NCBI GenBank assembly: GCA_045588345.1
Contig: JAZNDZ010000136.1
Coordinates: 1-35,367, forward strand
DNA: 35,367 bases
Direction of reading: 5' to 3'
DNA from: HGM04593 sp045588345
GTDB lineage: Bacteria > Bacteroidota > Bacteroidia > Bacteroidales > Bacteroidaceae
Shown here piece after piece: positions 15,801-23,146 of this stretch. The position numbers and the translations under genes were made by a program. The notes beneath the pieces are model-generated. The model searched no databases. It saw nothing but the letters and a program-made list of their open reading frames with translations, and was not told the DNA's origin. Each line of letters opens with the position of its first letter. The stretch's first letter is position 1.

Positions 15801-17470
15801 TTGCTTGCATAGGTAAGATATACGATGAAATTGTATAGAACAATAAGAGTCTTCTGTATGATAAGTTCCCTATCATCGAGTTCCTTGTCCAACGAGGTCT
15901 CTAAATACCTTTTATAATCATCCAAATAGGTCTGATTTGCTTTATAAGTTTTAGAGATTAAACTTCTACAAACGTATTGTTCCGTCATGCAGAATATATC
16001 GTGCCTTTTGTCCTCCGGAGTGTCAGTCATAAAACTTGGAACTACAATAACATCGTTAAAAATACTGCTCATATAATGACTCCTGTCGGAAGCATCAGCC
16101 CTAAAAGCCTCATAAAGTTCTCTGCCTGCAACAAAGACGAATTTTGCTTTCATTGTTGTAAGCAGATATTTTAACCCTGACAATAACGTATACACGGCCT
16201 CGCGACGCTTACGTATTGTATCCGGAGAGAATGAATCCGATTTTATCAAATCCTCTTGTTTATCAGAAAAGGAACTTTCCAATTTATCCAGTTCATCAAA
16301 AATCAGAATAAAATGGGCGCTATAAATACCGTCATTAGATATGCCGTCAACAATTGTTATTAGTTTTTTCTCAATGTCTCTTGCATCCGACATCGGGTAA
16401 CTTTTTTCGACTCTTTTATTAAAAATCAATGATAACCGTTTTACGGGGATATTAAGTTCTCCGCCTTCCTCTCTTCTTATTGATGCTGATATCGATTCAA
16501 GTAGTTCATTCAACTCTCTTAAACGTGCAAATGGTGTTGAGTGAAGTCTAAGATATGGCATAATGCTGATTAGTTTATAAAACATCAACAATGTTCCGAA
16601 TAAAAGAAATCGCTCATAATCCATTAATGTATCATTGTTAGAAATCGTAAATAGATTTACGAATATGTAATCTATTATTTCGTATATAGAATATATTATG
16701 CATAAAATAAAGGATAATATATCATAACTTCCAAGACATGACACAAGTGTGTTAATGCCATTGGCGATGGCATCTATTTTGCATACATAACTTATTAAAA
16801 AGCAAGCAGTAAATACAATAATCATTCTTGATTTATATATATATCCAGAATAAAGATATTTTCTGTATTCTACTGTTATATTATAAGAAATCAGACGCAA
16901 TACATCTAAAACTTTGATATTTTCTTGTCCTAGATTAATTTTAATAAAAATTTTTTTCGGTTTTTTTATTTCTTTAATAAAAGAATGGATTCTTATATAC
17001 AATCTCTTAATAAAAATATACTTCGATGATTCATTTTTGTCATTTCTTTCCAGTTTTTGTGAATCTGTCATTTGTTGACAATACAAAACCATCATATACA
17101 ATGTTGCATAGAATAATGCAAATAGTATATAAAAGTATTCTATTTGTAATAAAAAGACTATATATCTTATGAATGCAGATATTGCAATTATATGAATTAT
17201 AAAAAGGAGGTGTGGTTTGTAATTCTTTCTATTAGGAAAACACAAAGCGCATACGAACTTCATTATACAATTGTAAAAGTTTGTTTTCTCTTCTTTTGCA
17301 TCCTTCCACAAATATATTGAAGCATTCACAATAGATAAAACACTTGCTATGAATATTAAGGCATACAAAAACTTTATAGACCAATCAGATATTGAACACA
17401 AGCGAAAACAGAAATTAATTAACACAACAAATATCATTAATGTGATTGTGTCTTTCTGTCGTTTACTCAT
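12875..17470 (-). CDS. Large membrane NTPase subunit, KAP-like: TM helices, Walker B and long helical/TPR-like tail
   Basis: This 1531-residue protein lacks a Walker A. The first 330 residues hold about seven hydrophobic helices (for example LMIFVVLINFCF, FLYALIFIASVL, LLFIIHIIAISAFI, IIVFTACFLISYVC). A conserved NTPase segment follows: RLSLIFNKRVEKSYP, then Walker B FILIFDELDKLE with D392, E393 and D395, then KAKFVFVAGRELYEAF. From about residue 590 it is helical, with TPR-like units (HFTLGELHLYEEEIADAVVE). A cysteine cluster lies at 1012, 1013, 1023, 1026, 1032 and 1036. The missing Walker A is in the adjacent 86-residue gene, which overlaps by four bases (ATGA). Membrane helices inserted between Walker A and Walker B are the hallmark of KAP NTPases (PifA, Kidins220), many of which are plasmid-borne or defence-related. 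The gene is strongly AT-rich, unlike metK beside it. The KAP assignment is by architecture. Confidence 0.7.
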   Translation of the reverse strand: MSKRQKDTITLMIFVVLINFCFRLCSISDWSIKFLYALIFIASVLSIVNASIYLWKDAKEEKTNFYNCIMKFVCALCFPNRKNYKPHLLFIIHIIAISAFIRYIVFLLQIEYFYILFALFYATLYMMVLYCQQMTDSQKLERNDKNESSKYIFIKRLYIRIHSFIKEIKKPKKIFIKINLGQENIKVLDVLRLISYNITVEYRKYLYSGYIYKSRMIIVFTACFLISYVCKIDAIANGINTLVSCLGSYDILSFILCIIYSIYEIIDYIFVNLFTISNNDTLMDYERFLLFGTLLMFYKLISIMPYLRLHSTPFARLRELNELLESISASIRREEGGELNIPVKRLSLIFNKRVEKSYPMSDARDIEKKLITIVDGISNDGIYSAHFILIFDELDKLESSFSDKQEDLIKSDSFSPDTIRKRREAVYTLLSGLKYLLTTMKAKFVFVAGRELYEAFRADASDRSHYMSSIFNDVIVVPSFMTDTPEDKRHDIFCMTEQYVCRSLISKTYKANQTYLDDYKRYLETSLDKELDDRELIIQKTLIVLYNFIVYLTYASKGAPKKMVNLLERHIINEEQMQRECNAKFEGSDRNIIVDTGNASFYLRFDYYDMYMFALMARIVLPVVYRFDRGKKHKYGDKLLVTSMFFLDHLYKFHRNSFSWRALEASPEVIDVNKVPELREHINDILHYISQNDLKNISNGLYDFRFYKKIAQEISFLTRVSETASAFFNFTLDETYSVKQYYQRKLEKIRKEYDSDKIPVKNTVDELASIHFTLGELHLYEEEIADAVVEFDMAVSILYTIEPAEMTSEHIVLLMKAMLSIGIAYEKQNQNDRALLIYIECVKFLIASKNTNINDFGLDTEESVSGKMYVYPSSIAWNKDEPKLYFNKIQRCEEKSLIKAVDDVKHIHPTIHRFLSKIAAFDTLRLLYLPILAKLQILEKIQTCGLQLTDLQRCVKEFSYLANMMNKENKNVLISNFFLKVGDILYYKNSKFLSDEEQFNCLFRNYFIEKDCCNFQKEDLPECSACPNNYRCHNSCPDRNDAYHFYIFALRILLYGTTQRYYAMSLFETIEFLKSERGNGYKNWDEGKFLLLATILTNLGDTILAQSREKEEYTEKNKNELFTFLHDFVKNRNAKQKESIIDILSRMFNGEYRNEYKKNKLIEVISYFILAYMYFKKGTSNNMASFQCYRILLVFKYNMPHINSTSQKDELEDIARYFTECFINEKGVSFKEMHFEDKNNWMRIFDKKNLFEYNSEKILNSRYILYDESLEAILTYLGIKLNTITDAIYIKRFQEMFKTLRYDNIGSILSRIKWLKFVSEVNLKEIQIMLNINTNNPFFKQYMLIEKKIEKIDKTFDYKNDRKKICELLQDSINKLYEAISLVKLYGENFALTNYYVADIYHRMKCLIKWEITLIRKWPELKDNCKKAWDIYDLEIFESISNANVNRYFYKAIEMHNQGRTYKDMVNRSCFLNDEFSDQRFHFITAHERWSILDKDFNHFLKTESNSHDCRDYSLQELFAENEFIPDFKKS

Positions 17471-17727
17471 TTTTCTTTATCAATTTCATCTATTACCTTA
17501 TTTACAAACGTCGTTTTTCCTACGCCACGATTACCCGTAATAAGGTATGCGCCAGAAACCTTGTTTCCGCTCTCGCCTGTCAAAATGTCCTTAAGACGTT
17601 CTTTGATTTTGATTCTCCCAATAAATCCGGAAAATTCATCAGTTGCATGGTGGAACTTAAAGTTCGGAACACTGATATACAGTCTTCTGTTCTTGTCTTT
17701 TTTGTTGTTCGTTTCTTGATTTTCCAT
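17467..17727 (-). CDS. Walker A half of the split KAP-like NTPase
   Basis: This 86-residue protein contains a short N-terminal linker, the segment FSGFIGRIKIKERLKDIL typical of the start of STAND/AAA-like NTPases, and a perfect P-loop GNRGVGKTT at residues 65-73. It stops 13 residues after the P-loop. The stop overlaps the start of the 1531-residue gene as ATGA. A -1 slip on the five A residues before the stop would read straight into that gene, giving one continuous chain ending the small part in DKEK and continuing MSKRQKD. ATG 17727 is chosen; the frame is open further upstream only through non-ATG codons. It is either a true split NTPase, a programmed-frameshift product, or a recently broken gene. 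Confidence 0.75.
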   Translation of the reverse strand: MENQETNNKKDKNRRLYISVPNFKFHHATDEFSGFIGRIKIKERLKDILTGESGNKVSGAYLITGNRGVGKTTFVNKVIDEIDKEK

Positions 17728-18239
17728 AGTAATTATATTTATTTCTTTATTTACCAGCTGCAAAATTCTATGCTCTCAGAACTCATTAGTAAATTTACTT
17801 CATAGAATGTTCATTTGATATGAGGTTGTTCTATCCTGCCGGGTTCTCATGCACATAGACTGTGTAAAAGTATCATAATGTAATTGTTCTCTACGCAACT
17901 ATTCTTAAAGATACAATTTGCTCATGATAATACATTGACCGCTAAAAGTCTGATTATTATCAATGGCAGCTCCTATTTGCTTAACTAATGTATGTGTATT
18001 GTTTTTCTTGCCCAATAAGAATCTGTCCGACCTTGTCTAAAGGTATGAAAATATAATCCTTCTGTGATAGTGTGTTGATAACTTGTTGCTTATGCGGTTT
18101 GTGGCTTTTGTGACTCTAATATCTTGATTCTTCTCTTCGTACAGGGCCGGACAATTTTAGACAGATGAATAATTGCTTTCTTTGAATCAATTGAATTAGA
18201 TTGTATAGATTCGTTGAGATGCATTGGGAATATATAGCA
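17728..18239. other. Gene-free stretch, probably decayed gene remnants
   Basis: No intact ORF. On the minus strand one frame near 17930-18010 reads LVKQIGAAIDNNQTFSGQCI then stops, and another nearby reads IPLDKVGQILIGQEKQ; both are cut by stops. This is compatible with debris of an older gene. The leftward NTPase promoter should lie at the left end of this stretch, but only a poor match (TAGAATTTTG near 17770) is visible. Confidence 0.4.
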
Positions 18240-18289
18240 AATTAAAAACATTCACTGATAGGCGCGCCTATCAGTGAATGTTTTTAATT
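18240..18289. terminator. 50-bp perfect palindrome, likely bidirectional terminator
   Basis: The two 25-base halves are exact reverse complements with centre GGCGCGCC (18261-18268). Outer arms are AATTAAAAAC and GTTTTTAATT, so on either strand a GC-topped stem is followed by a T-tract. It lies 125 bases after the leftward DUF3244-like gene and would end its transcript. Confidence 0.8.
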
Positions 18290-18413
18290 GATAATTCAAC
18301 TATTTATCTACTTTGAATTGTGATTATGAATAGTCGTTGTCAATACATTTGACACAAAAGATATATGATTTGTATGTTTCTAGTGAATTATGCCGAATGT
18401 ATATCTAAAGTTT

Positions 18414-18878
18414 CTATTTGTTCAGTTCTCCGACAAACCTTTGTTCATCAATAATTATATAAATATAGTATTTCCCGCTTGGAAGTGTTGCTGTTGATAC
18501 GTATACTTCTTCGTTCTTGGGTAATGAGATAATGTCTGATAGAAGTGTTGCACCTTGCTCATTGCATATCTCATATATAACATCTTCAAAGGTTATAAAA
18601 TTGCTGACAATGCCAATCTCTTCTGTTTCTGAATAATAGTACATGGTGGGTAAAACAGATAATAGCTCAAGGTCTCGTTTTGGTTTATTGTCAGTAAACA
18701 AATCCTTGGATTTTTCTAGTGGTATCTCTTTGTCTTTGTCCGATTGTGCATGACAGATGGTTCCAAAGAACATTAACATGAGTAAAAAAAAGATTTTCAA
18801 TACTCTTTCTTTGCAGTACATTCTTTTTCTAACAAAAAGGTTGGCTGCTTGGTTGGCTTTTTTGATTTCTGTGTCCAT
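18414..18878 (-). CDS. Small exported protein, DUF3244-like
   Basis: This 154-residue protein has a signal peptide (KIFFLLMLMFFGTICHAQ, about residues 28-45) and a small beta-rich domain: ELLSVLPTMYYYSETEEIGI, then VIYEICNEQGATLL and LPSGKYYIYIIIDEQRFVG. The pattern of a peptide ending in AQ, a short linker, an Ig-like strand set and a final LPsGkYyI...GefxI fits DUF3244, a Bacteroidota secreted family often placed next to TPR regulators, as here. ATG 18878 is given; ATG 18821 (MYCKERVLK) is an equally good start that gives a shorter, more typical signal peptide. It is divergent from the TPR regulator and is probably controlled by it. Confidence 0.65.
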   Translation of the reverse strand: MDTEIKKANQAANLFVRKRMYCKERVLKIFFLLMLMFFGTICHAQSDKDKEIPLEKSKDLFTDNKPKRDLELLSVLPTMYYYSETEEIGIVSNFITFEDVIYEICNEQGATLLSDIISLPKNEEVYVSTATLPSGKYYIYIIIDEQRFVGELNK

Positions 18879-18906
18879 TGTTAGATTAGTATAAAAGTTT
18901 ACTTTG

Positions 18907-18914
18907 CAAAACTA
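18907..18914 (-). promoter_or_regulatory. Promoter -7 element of the DUF3244-like gene
   Basis: TAGTTTTG on the minus strand (18914-18907) matches TAnnTTTG. It is flanked by two copies of ACTTTGCA (18901-18908 and 18916-18923), 15 bases apart, which could be a regulator site. No clear -33 element is visible. Confidence 0.5.
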
Positions 18915-19053
18915 AACTTTGCAGCAAGAATATGAAATAGGCGCGCGTCCGGATGCGACCGAATTTGGGGCGTGGATTTACATTCAAGTACTAATGTGTT
19001 TATTGTCAACTGTTTGCGGTTATGCTGTCTGTCTTTTTATGATTTTTATCTTA

Positions 19054-19089
19054 AAAAACCGGACAACGTCGGACAATTGTCCGGTTTTT
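19054..19089 (+). terminator. Strong hairpin in the 5' region of the TPR regulator
   Basis: AAAAACCGGACAA (19054-19066) and TTGTCCGGTTTTT (19077-19089) pair perfectly around a 10-base loop that repeats CGGACAA. It has the form of an intrinsic terminator, but no rightward gene lies just upstream. Its position 54 bases before the regulator ATG suggests either insulation of the gene or an attenuator in its leader. Confidence 0.75.
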
Positions 19090-19143
19090 CTTCTTTATTT
19101 TTATAGTATTTTCGTATATTATTATAAATTATTTCTGAATATA

Positions 19144-20808
19144 ATGAAACGCACATTCCTTTTATTCTTTATACTTGCTATGGTATTATTGTCGTGCTCC
19201 AATAAGGGAAATGACATTTTGTTAAAGCAGCTTAATGATATACAGGTCAAAGGTGATACGTGGCCAAAGGAAGCCATGTTGTGTCTTAATTCATTAAAAC
19301 CGCTATTTGAAGAAGAACCAGAGTATGCGCGTAATAAGATGGCACTGCTTGATATAAGACTGCGTGATAAAGCATATATAAAGCATACATCTGATAGTGC
19401 TATTCGGAAAGTCTGTCAGTACTTCGACGTGTATGGTAATGCTAAAGATAGGCAAGAGGCTTATTATTATATGGGCAGTGTCTATCGTGATTTGAATGAT
19501 TATCCCAATGCTGTGACATGTTTTTTAAAATCTATCAAGATTGCAGAAGAGAATGTCAGTATAGATAATTTATTGTTGGGAAACGCTTGTTCACAGTTAT
19601 CATATTTGTATAATATGCAATTTAATTATACAGAGGCTCTGAATTTTGCATTAAAAGGTTTGCACATCGCGGAGAAATATGGTACTGCTGATGAGAGAAT
19701 GTATATGGGTGTCGCTAACTGTTGTTATAGACTGGATGACACATTGCAAACAGTTAAATATGCAGATTTGGCTATAGAGTGTATTGAAAAGGTTGATATA
19801 TGCATGGGCAACGCAGATGTTGTAGCGTCTGCAATGGGTAAATATGCTGTATGTGGTTACCAAGAAAAGGCTGCGTGTTGTTACAGATTGTTAGAACAAT
19901 TACCCGATAATTCAAAACCTTTCAATTACCTTATAAACCTTGCTGTTTATTATCAGTTCAATGTCTCAATTGATACGGCTGCTACATTAAGACTGGAACG
20001 ATATAGGTCTGCAAGCAATATTGAGGATAAATATGATGCAGCACGTTGGCTTGCCCAATATTATTATGCCATAGGTAATTATGATAAGGTTGCAGAGTAT
20101 GCTATGAAATTCATTGATGCAAATGATGCTATAATTAAAAAAAGGAATTACGAACATACAACGAACGCCAATAACATATTCCGGTATCAGCGTGATAAGG
20201 AAGAGGAACTTAGAATAATAGAGCAAGGAAGAAAAGATCGCTATAACCTAATGCTTTGCATATTCATATCAGTGATACTATTGCTTGTCGGTGTTGTAAT
20301 ATACTACCGTCGTAAGAAGATATTGCTTGAGATAATCCTTAGTAGAGAGAATGATATAAAGCGTGTTAGAGGCATGGTAAGAGACAAAGAACAAGAACTT
20401 GTATCCTTGAATCTGAAGAATTCGTCGCTTTCCAAACAATTGGAGCATGCAAAATATGAGTTCAAGATGCTTGTAGCTCAGAATCGTGAGCTGACCAAGT
20501 TGTCTCTAATGAGCAATGTGCCTGATGATTCAAGGGAGATAATAGAGAAAGCCAAAAAAACCGCTAAAGGTAAATACCACCTCAACGATGATGAATGGAG
20601 AGAGTTGCTTGGAGCGATAGACAAAATGTTCCCAGACTTTACTTACGAGGTTCAGAGTAGGTTTAAGAAGATAAGCGAACCTGTATTGCGCGTTTGCTAT
20701 CTTATGAAAATAGGTCTTTCTGCTCCTGAAATCGTGAATCTGACAGATTATCCCCGTCAAACTGTGTGGGATAGAATCAAGCGTGTTGAGAAGATTATGG
20801 GATGGTAG
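19144..20808 (+). CDS. TPR-repeat membrane regulator with C-terminal HTH-like domain
   Basis: This 554-residue protein begins with a lipoprotein-type signal (FLLFFILAMVLLSCSN, cysteine at residue 18). Helical TPR repeats fill about residues 80-350 (for example AYYYMGSVYRDLNDYPNAVT and SQLSYLYNMQFNYTEALNFA). A transmembrane helix lies at about 368-388 (LMLCIFISVILLLVGVVIYY), followed by basic YRRKK, a coiled coil (about 395-455) and a cytoplasmic C-terminal domain ending SAPEIVNLTDYPRQTVWDRI, which resembles a helix-turn-helix. This is the Bacteroidota architecture of a periplasmic sensor joined to a DNA-binding or signalling tail. I start at ATG 19144 because of the signal peptide and because upstream codons would run through the hairpin at 19054-19089. 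Its divergent DUF3244-like neighbour is the likely target. Confidence 0.75.
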   Translation: MKRTFLLFFILAMVLLSCSNKGNDILLKQLNDIQVKGDTWPKEAMLCLNSLKPLFEEEPEYARNKMALLDIRLRDKAYIKHTSDSAIRKVCQYFDVYGNAKDRQEAYYYMGSVYRDLNDYPNAVTCFLKSIKIAEENVSIDNLLLGNACSQLSYLYNMQFNYTEALNFALKGLHIAEKYGTADERMYMGVANCCYRLDDTLQTVKYADLAIECIEKVDICMGNADVVASAMGKYAVCGYQEKAACCYRLLEQLPDNSKPFNYLINLAVYYQFNVSIDTAATLRLERYRSASNIEDKYDAARWLAQYYYAIGNYDKVAEYAMKFIDANDAIIKKRNYEHTTNANNIFRYQRDKEEELRIIEQGRKDRYNLMLCIFISVILLLVGVVIYYRRKKILLEIILSRENDIKRVRGMVRDKEQELVSLNLKNSSLSKQLEHAKYEFKMLVAQNRELTKLSLMSNVPDDSREIIEKAKKTAKGKYHLNDDEWRELLGAIDKMFPDFTYEVQSRFKKISEPVLRVCYLMKIGLSAPEIVNLTDYPRQTVWDRIKRVEKIMGW

Positions 20809-20826
20809 TCAGTCTTCCCCCTTTTT

Positions 20827-21288
20827 TTACTCGTCCAACAGTTCGCTTATGCTCTTGCCCAGTAGCGGGTGAATGGTATCCGGTGCAATCTGAGCAAGCG
20901 GTTCAAGAACAAACCTTCGCTTGTGCATCAGGGGGTGGGGGATGATGAGCCTGTCGTTCTTGACGGCCATGTTGCCATAGAGCAGTATGTCTATGTCTAT
21001 TATACGGTCGTGGTAGTTGCCGCCTTGGGATTTCTGCGTGCGCCCCATTTCGCGTTCAATGCGCTCGGTGGTGTCGAGCAGTTCAAGCGGTGCAATGTCG
21101 GTATCGAATGCCGCAACGCAGTTGAGGAAACTGTTGCTGCTGTTGAACCCCCATGGCTCTGTTTCAATGAATGATGATTGTGCCAAGCACTCACCAAGCG
21201 CGAGCGATAGAAGTTCTATCGCTCGCGTAAGGTTTTCTTTTTTGTTGCCTTGGTTGGTTCCAAGGCCGAGATATACTCTTGTTGCCAT
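20827..21288 (-). CDS. folK: 2-amino-4-hydroxy-6-hydroxymethyldihydropteridine pyrophosphokinase (HPPK)
   Basis: FolK transfers pyrophosphate from ATP to 6-hydroxymethyl-dihydropterin in folate synthesis. The 153-residue protein has the full set of family segments: YLGLGTNQGNKKENL at the N-terminus, ETEPWGF, FLNCV, the metal-binding RIIDIDILLYG, and PHPLMHKRRFVLEPLAQIAP. Length is standard. It is the last gene of the leftward operon, 74 bases after queA, and converges on the TPR regulator with an 18-base gap. FolE, the first enzyme of the pathway, is in this window too (32083-32664). Confidence 0.96.
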   Translation of the reverse strand: MATRVYLGLGTNQGNKKENLTRAIELLSLALGECLAQSSFIETEPWGFNSSNSFLNCVAAFDTDIAPLELLDTTERIEREMGRTQKSQGGNYHDRIIDIDILLYGNMAVKNDRLIIPHPLMHKRRFVLEPLAQIAPDTIHPLLGKSISELLDE

Positions 21289-21362
21289 TAATCTGAAAAC
21301 TGAAAGGTTAAAACGGATAACCGATTGTGTAACCGGCAGTTTTTTTATTAATAAACAGTTTA

Positions 21363-22457
21363 TCAGTCTATGATGAGCATTGCATCGCCGTAGAGACCAA
21401 AGCGGTACCCTTCCTTTACTGCAACGCTGTATGCGTTCATCACATTGTCATATCCGCCGAATGCCGTTGTGAGCATGAGCATGGTGGAGTATGGCGCGTA
21501 GAAGTTGGCTATCATGCAGTTGGCAACGTGGAAATCGTACTCTGGGAAGATGAACTTGCTTGTCCATCCGTCGTACTCCTTGAGCAAGCCGCCGGTAAGG
21601 GTCGCTGTCTCAAGCACGCGCTGTACCGATGTGCCCACTGCACAAATGCGGCGGCCTTCGGCCTTTGCTTTGTTTACCAGCTGTACGGCTTCGGTGTCAA
21701 CGCTTATGAGGTCGCTGTCCATTTTGTGCTTGGTTAGGTCCTCAACGTCAATCTCGCGGAAACATCCAAGGCCGGTGTGCATGGTAACGAATGCGGTGTC
21801 AATGCCTTTTATCTCCATGCGCTTCATGAGCTCGCGTGTGAAGTGAAGTCCGGCAAAAGATGCTGTAACCGAACCTTCTTTCTTTGCGAAGTATGTCTGG
21901 AAGTTGTTGAGGTCCTCGGGTTCCTCTTTGCGCAGGCGCTTGAAGTCCTCGGGCAGCGGAGCAACGCCAAGGGCGAAGAGTGCCTTCTTGAATTCGTCAT
22001 GCGGCCCATCGTAGAGGAAACGGAGAGTACGGCCGCGCGAGGTGGTATTGTCAATGACCTCGGCAACCATTGAGTTGTCCTCGCCGAAATAAAGTTTGTT
22101 GCCTATGCGTATCTTGCGTGCAGGGTCAACAAGCACATCCCAGAGACGGAACTCTTCGTTCAGCTCGCGCAACAGGAATACTTCAATCTGTGCATTGGTC
22201 TTCTCCTTGTTACCGTAGAGGCGGGCCGGGAACACTTTGCTGTCGTTCATTACAAAGAGGTCCTTTTCGTCAAAATACTCTATTACATCCTTGAATATGC
22301 GGTGCTCAATCTCGCCGGTCTTCTTGTGAAGGACTAACAGGCGCGACTCGTCGCGGCAATCGGCGGGGTAGAGTGCTATGCGCTCCTCGGGTAACTTGTA
22401 CTTGAACTGTGACAGTTTCATGTGCTGCCCGTTTATGTAAAAATGATCGTCTGTCAT
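21363..22457 (-). CDS. queA: S-adenosylmethionine:tRNA ribosyltransferase-isomerase
   Basis: QueA transfers and isomerises the ribosyl part of SAM onto preQ1-tRNA to make epoxyqueuosine. The 364-residue protein has the N-terminal LSQFKYKLPEERIALYPADC and RDESRLLVL, VMNDSKVFPARLYG, the conserved EGSVTASFAGLHFT and GCFREIDVEDLTKHKM, and the C-terminal FGGYDNVMNAYSVAVKEGYRFGLYGDAMLI. Start ATG 22457 overlaps the truB stop by four bases; the MKLSQFKY start 12 codons in would give the more usual N-terminus, but the overlap favours the longer form. It uses SAM, and FolE also feeds queuosine by making the 7-deazaguanine precursor. Confidence 0.96.
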   Translation of the reverse strand: MTDDHFYINGQHMKLSQFKYKLPEERIALYPADCRDESRLLVLHKKTGEIEHRIFKDVIEYFDEKDLFVMNDSKVFPARLYGNKEKTNAQIEVFLLRELNEEFRLWDVLVDPARKIRIGNKLYFGEDNSMVAEVIDNTTSRGRTLRFLYDGPHDEFKKALFALGVAPLPEDFKRLRKEEPEDLNNFQTYFAKKEGSVTASFAGLHFTRELMKRMEIKGIDTAFVTMHTGLGCFREIDVEDLTKHKMDSDLISVDTEAVQLVNKAKAEGRRICAVGTSVQRVLETATLTGGLLKEYDGWTSKFIFPEYDFHVANCMIANFYAPYSTMLMLTTAFGGYDNVMNAYSVAVKEGYRFGLYGDAMLIID

Positions 22458-23146
22458 GATTCTAATTGTTTTTCAAGCCATTCGTTGAATGTCTCGGGGT
22501 TTATACAATCTTCTAACTTATACTCTCCAATACGTGTGCGTGCCAAGGCTGTCAGGTAAGCTCCGCTGCCAAGCGCCTCGCCTATGTCGCGTGCCAATGA
22601 ACGTATGTATGTGCCTTTGCCGCATACAACACGTATCTTAATCTTCGGGAGTTCACATTGCAGCAGTTCAATGGCATCTATGCGTATGTTCTTGGGCGCA
22701 AGTTCCATGTCGCTCCCCTTGCGCGCGAGGTCATAGGCGCGTTTGCCGTCTACCTTGCATGCCGAAAAGAGTGGCGGGCGCTGTGCTATCTCACCTACGA
22801 AACCCTCCAACACGCTTCTGACTGCATCCTCGGTGATGTGCTCATAAGGGTATGTGGCATTCACCGGGTGCTCCATGTCGTATGAAGGTGTCGTCGCGCC
22901 TAACATAATTTCGGCTTCATACTCTTTTGTATGGCTCTGCAACTCCTCTATTCTCTTGGTTGCCTTTCCTGTGCACAGTAGCAAGACACCTGTCGCCAAT
23001 GGGTCGAGTGTTCCCGCGTGTCCCACCTTGAATCTCTTGATGCCATACTTGCGGCTTAGGTGGTAGCGTATCTTGCTCACTATCTGGAACGAGGTCCAAG
23101 TATATGGTTTATATATTGGTATTATTTCTCCTGCAACAAAATCCAT
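22454..23146 (-). CDS. truB: tRNA pseudouridine(55) synthase
   Basis: TruB isomerises U55 in the T-loop of tRNAs. The 230-residue protein has the catalytic motif GHAGTLDPLATG with the nucleophile at D48, KEYEAEIMLGATTPSYDMEH and the C-terminal GTYIRSLARDIGEALG. It lacks a PUA domain, as in the short Bacteroidota form. It overlaps uppP by one base (TAATG) and queA by four, in a tightly packed leftward operon. Confidence 0.96.
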   Translation of the reverse strand: MDFVAGEIIPIYKPYTWTSFQIVSKIRYHLSRKYGIKRFKVGHAGTLDPLATGVLLLCTGKATKRIEELQSHTKEYEAEIMLGATTPSYDMEHPVNATYPYEHITEDAVRSVLEGFVGEIAQRPPLFSACKVDGKRAYDLARKGSDMELAPKNIRIDAIELLQCELPKIKIRVVCGKGTYIRSLARDIGEALGSGAYLTALARTRIGEYKLEDCINPETFNEWLEKQLES

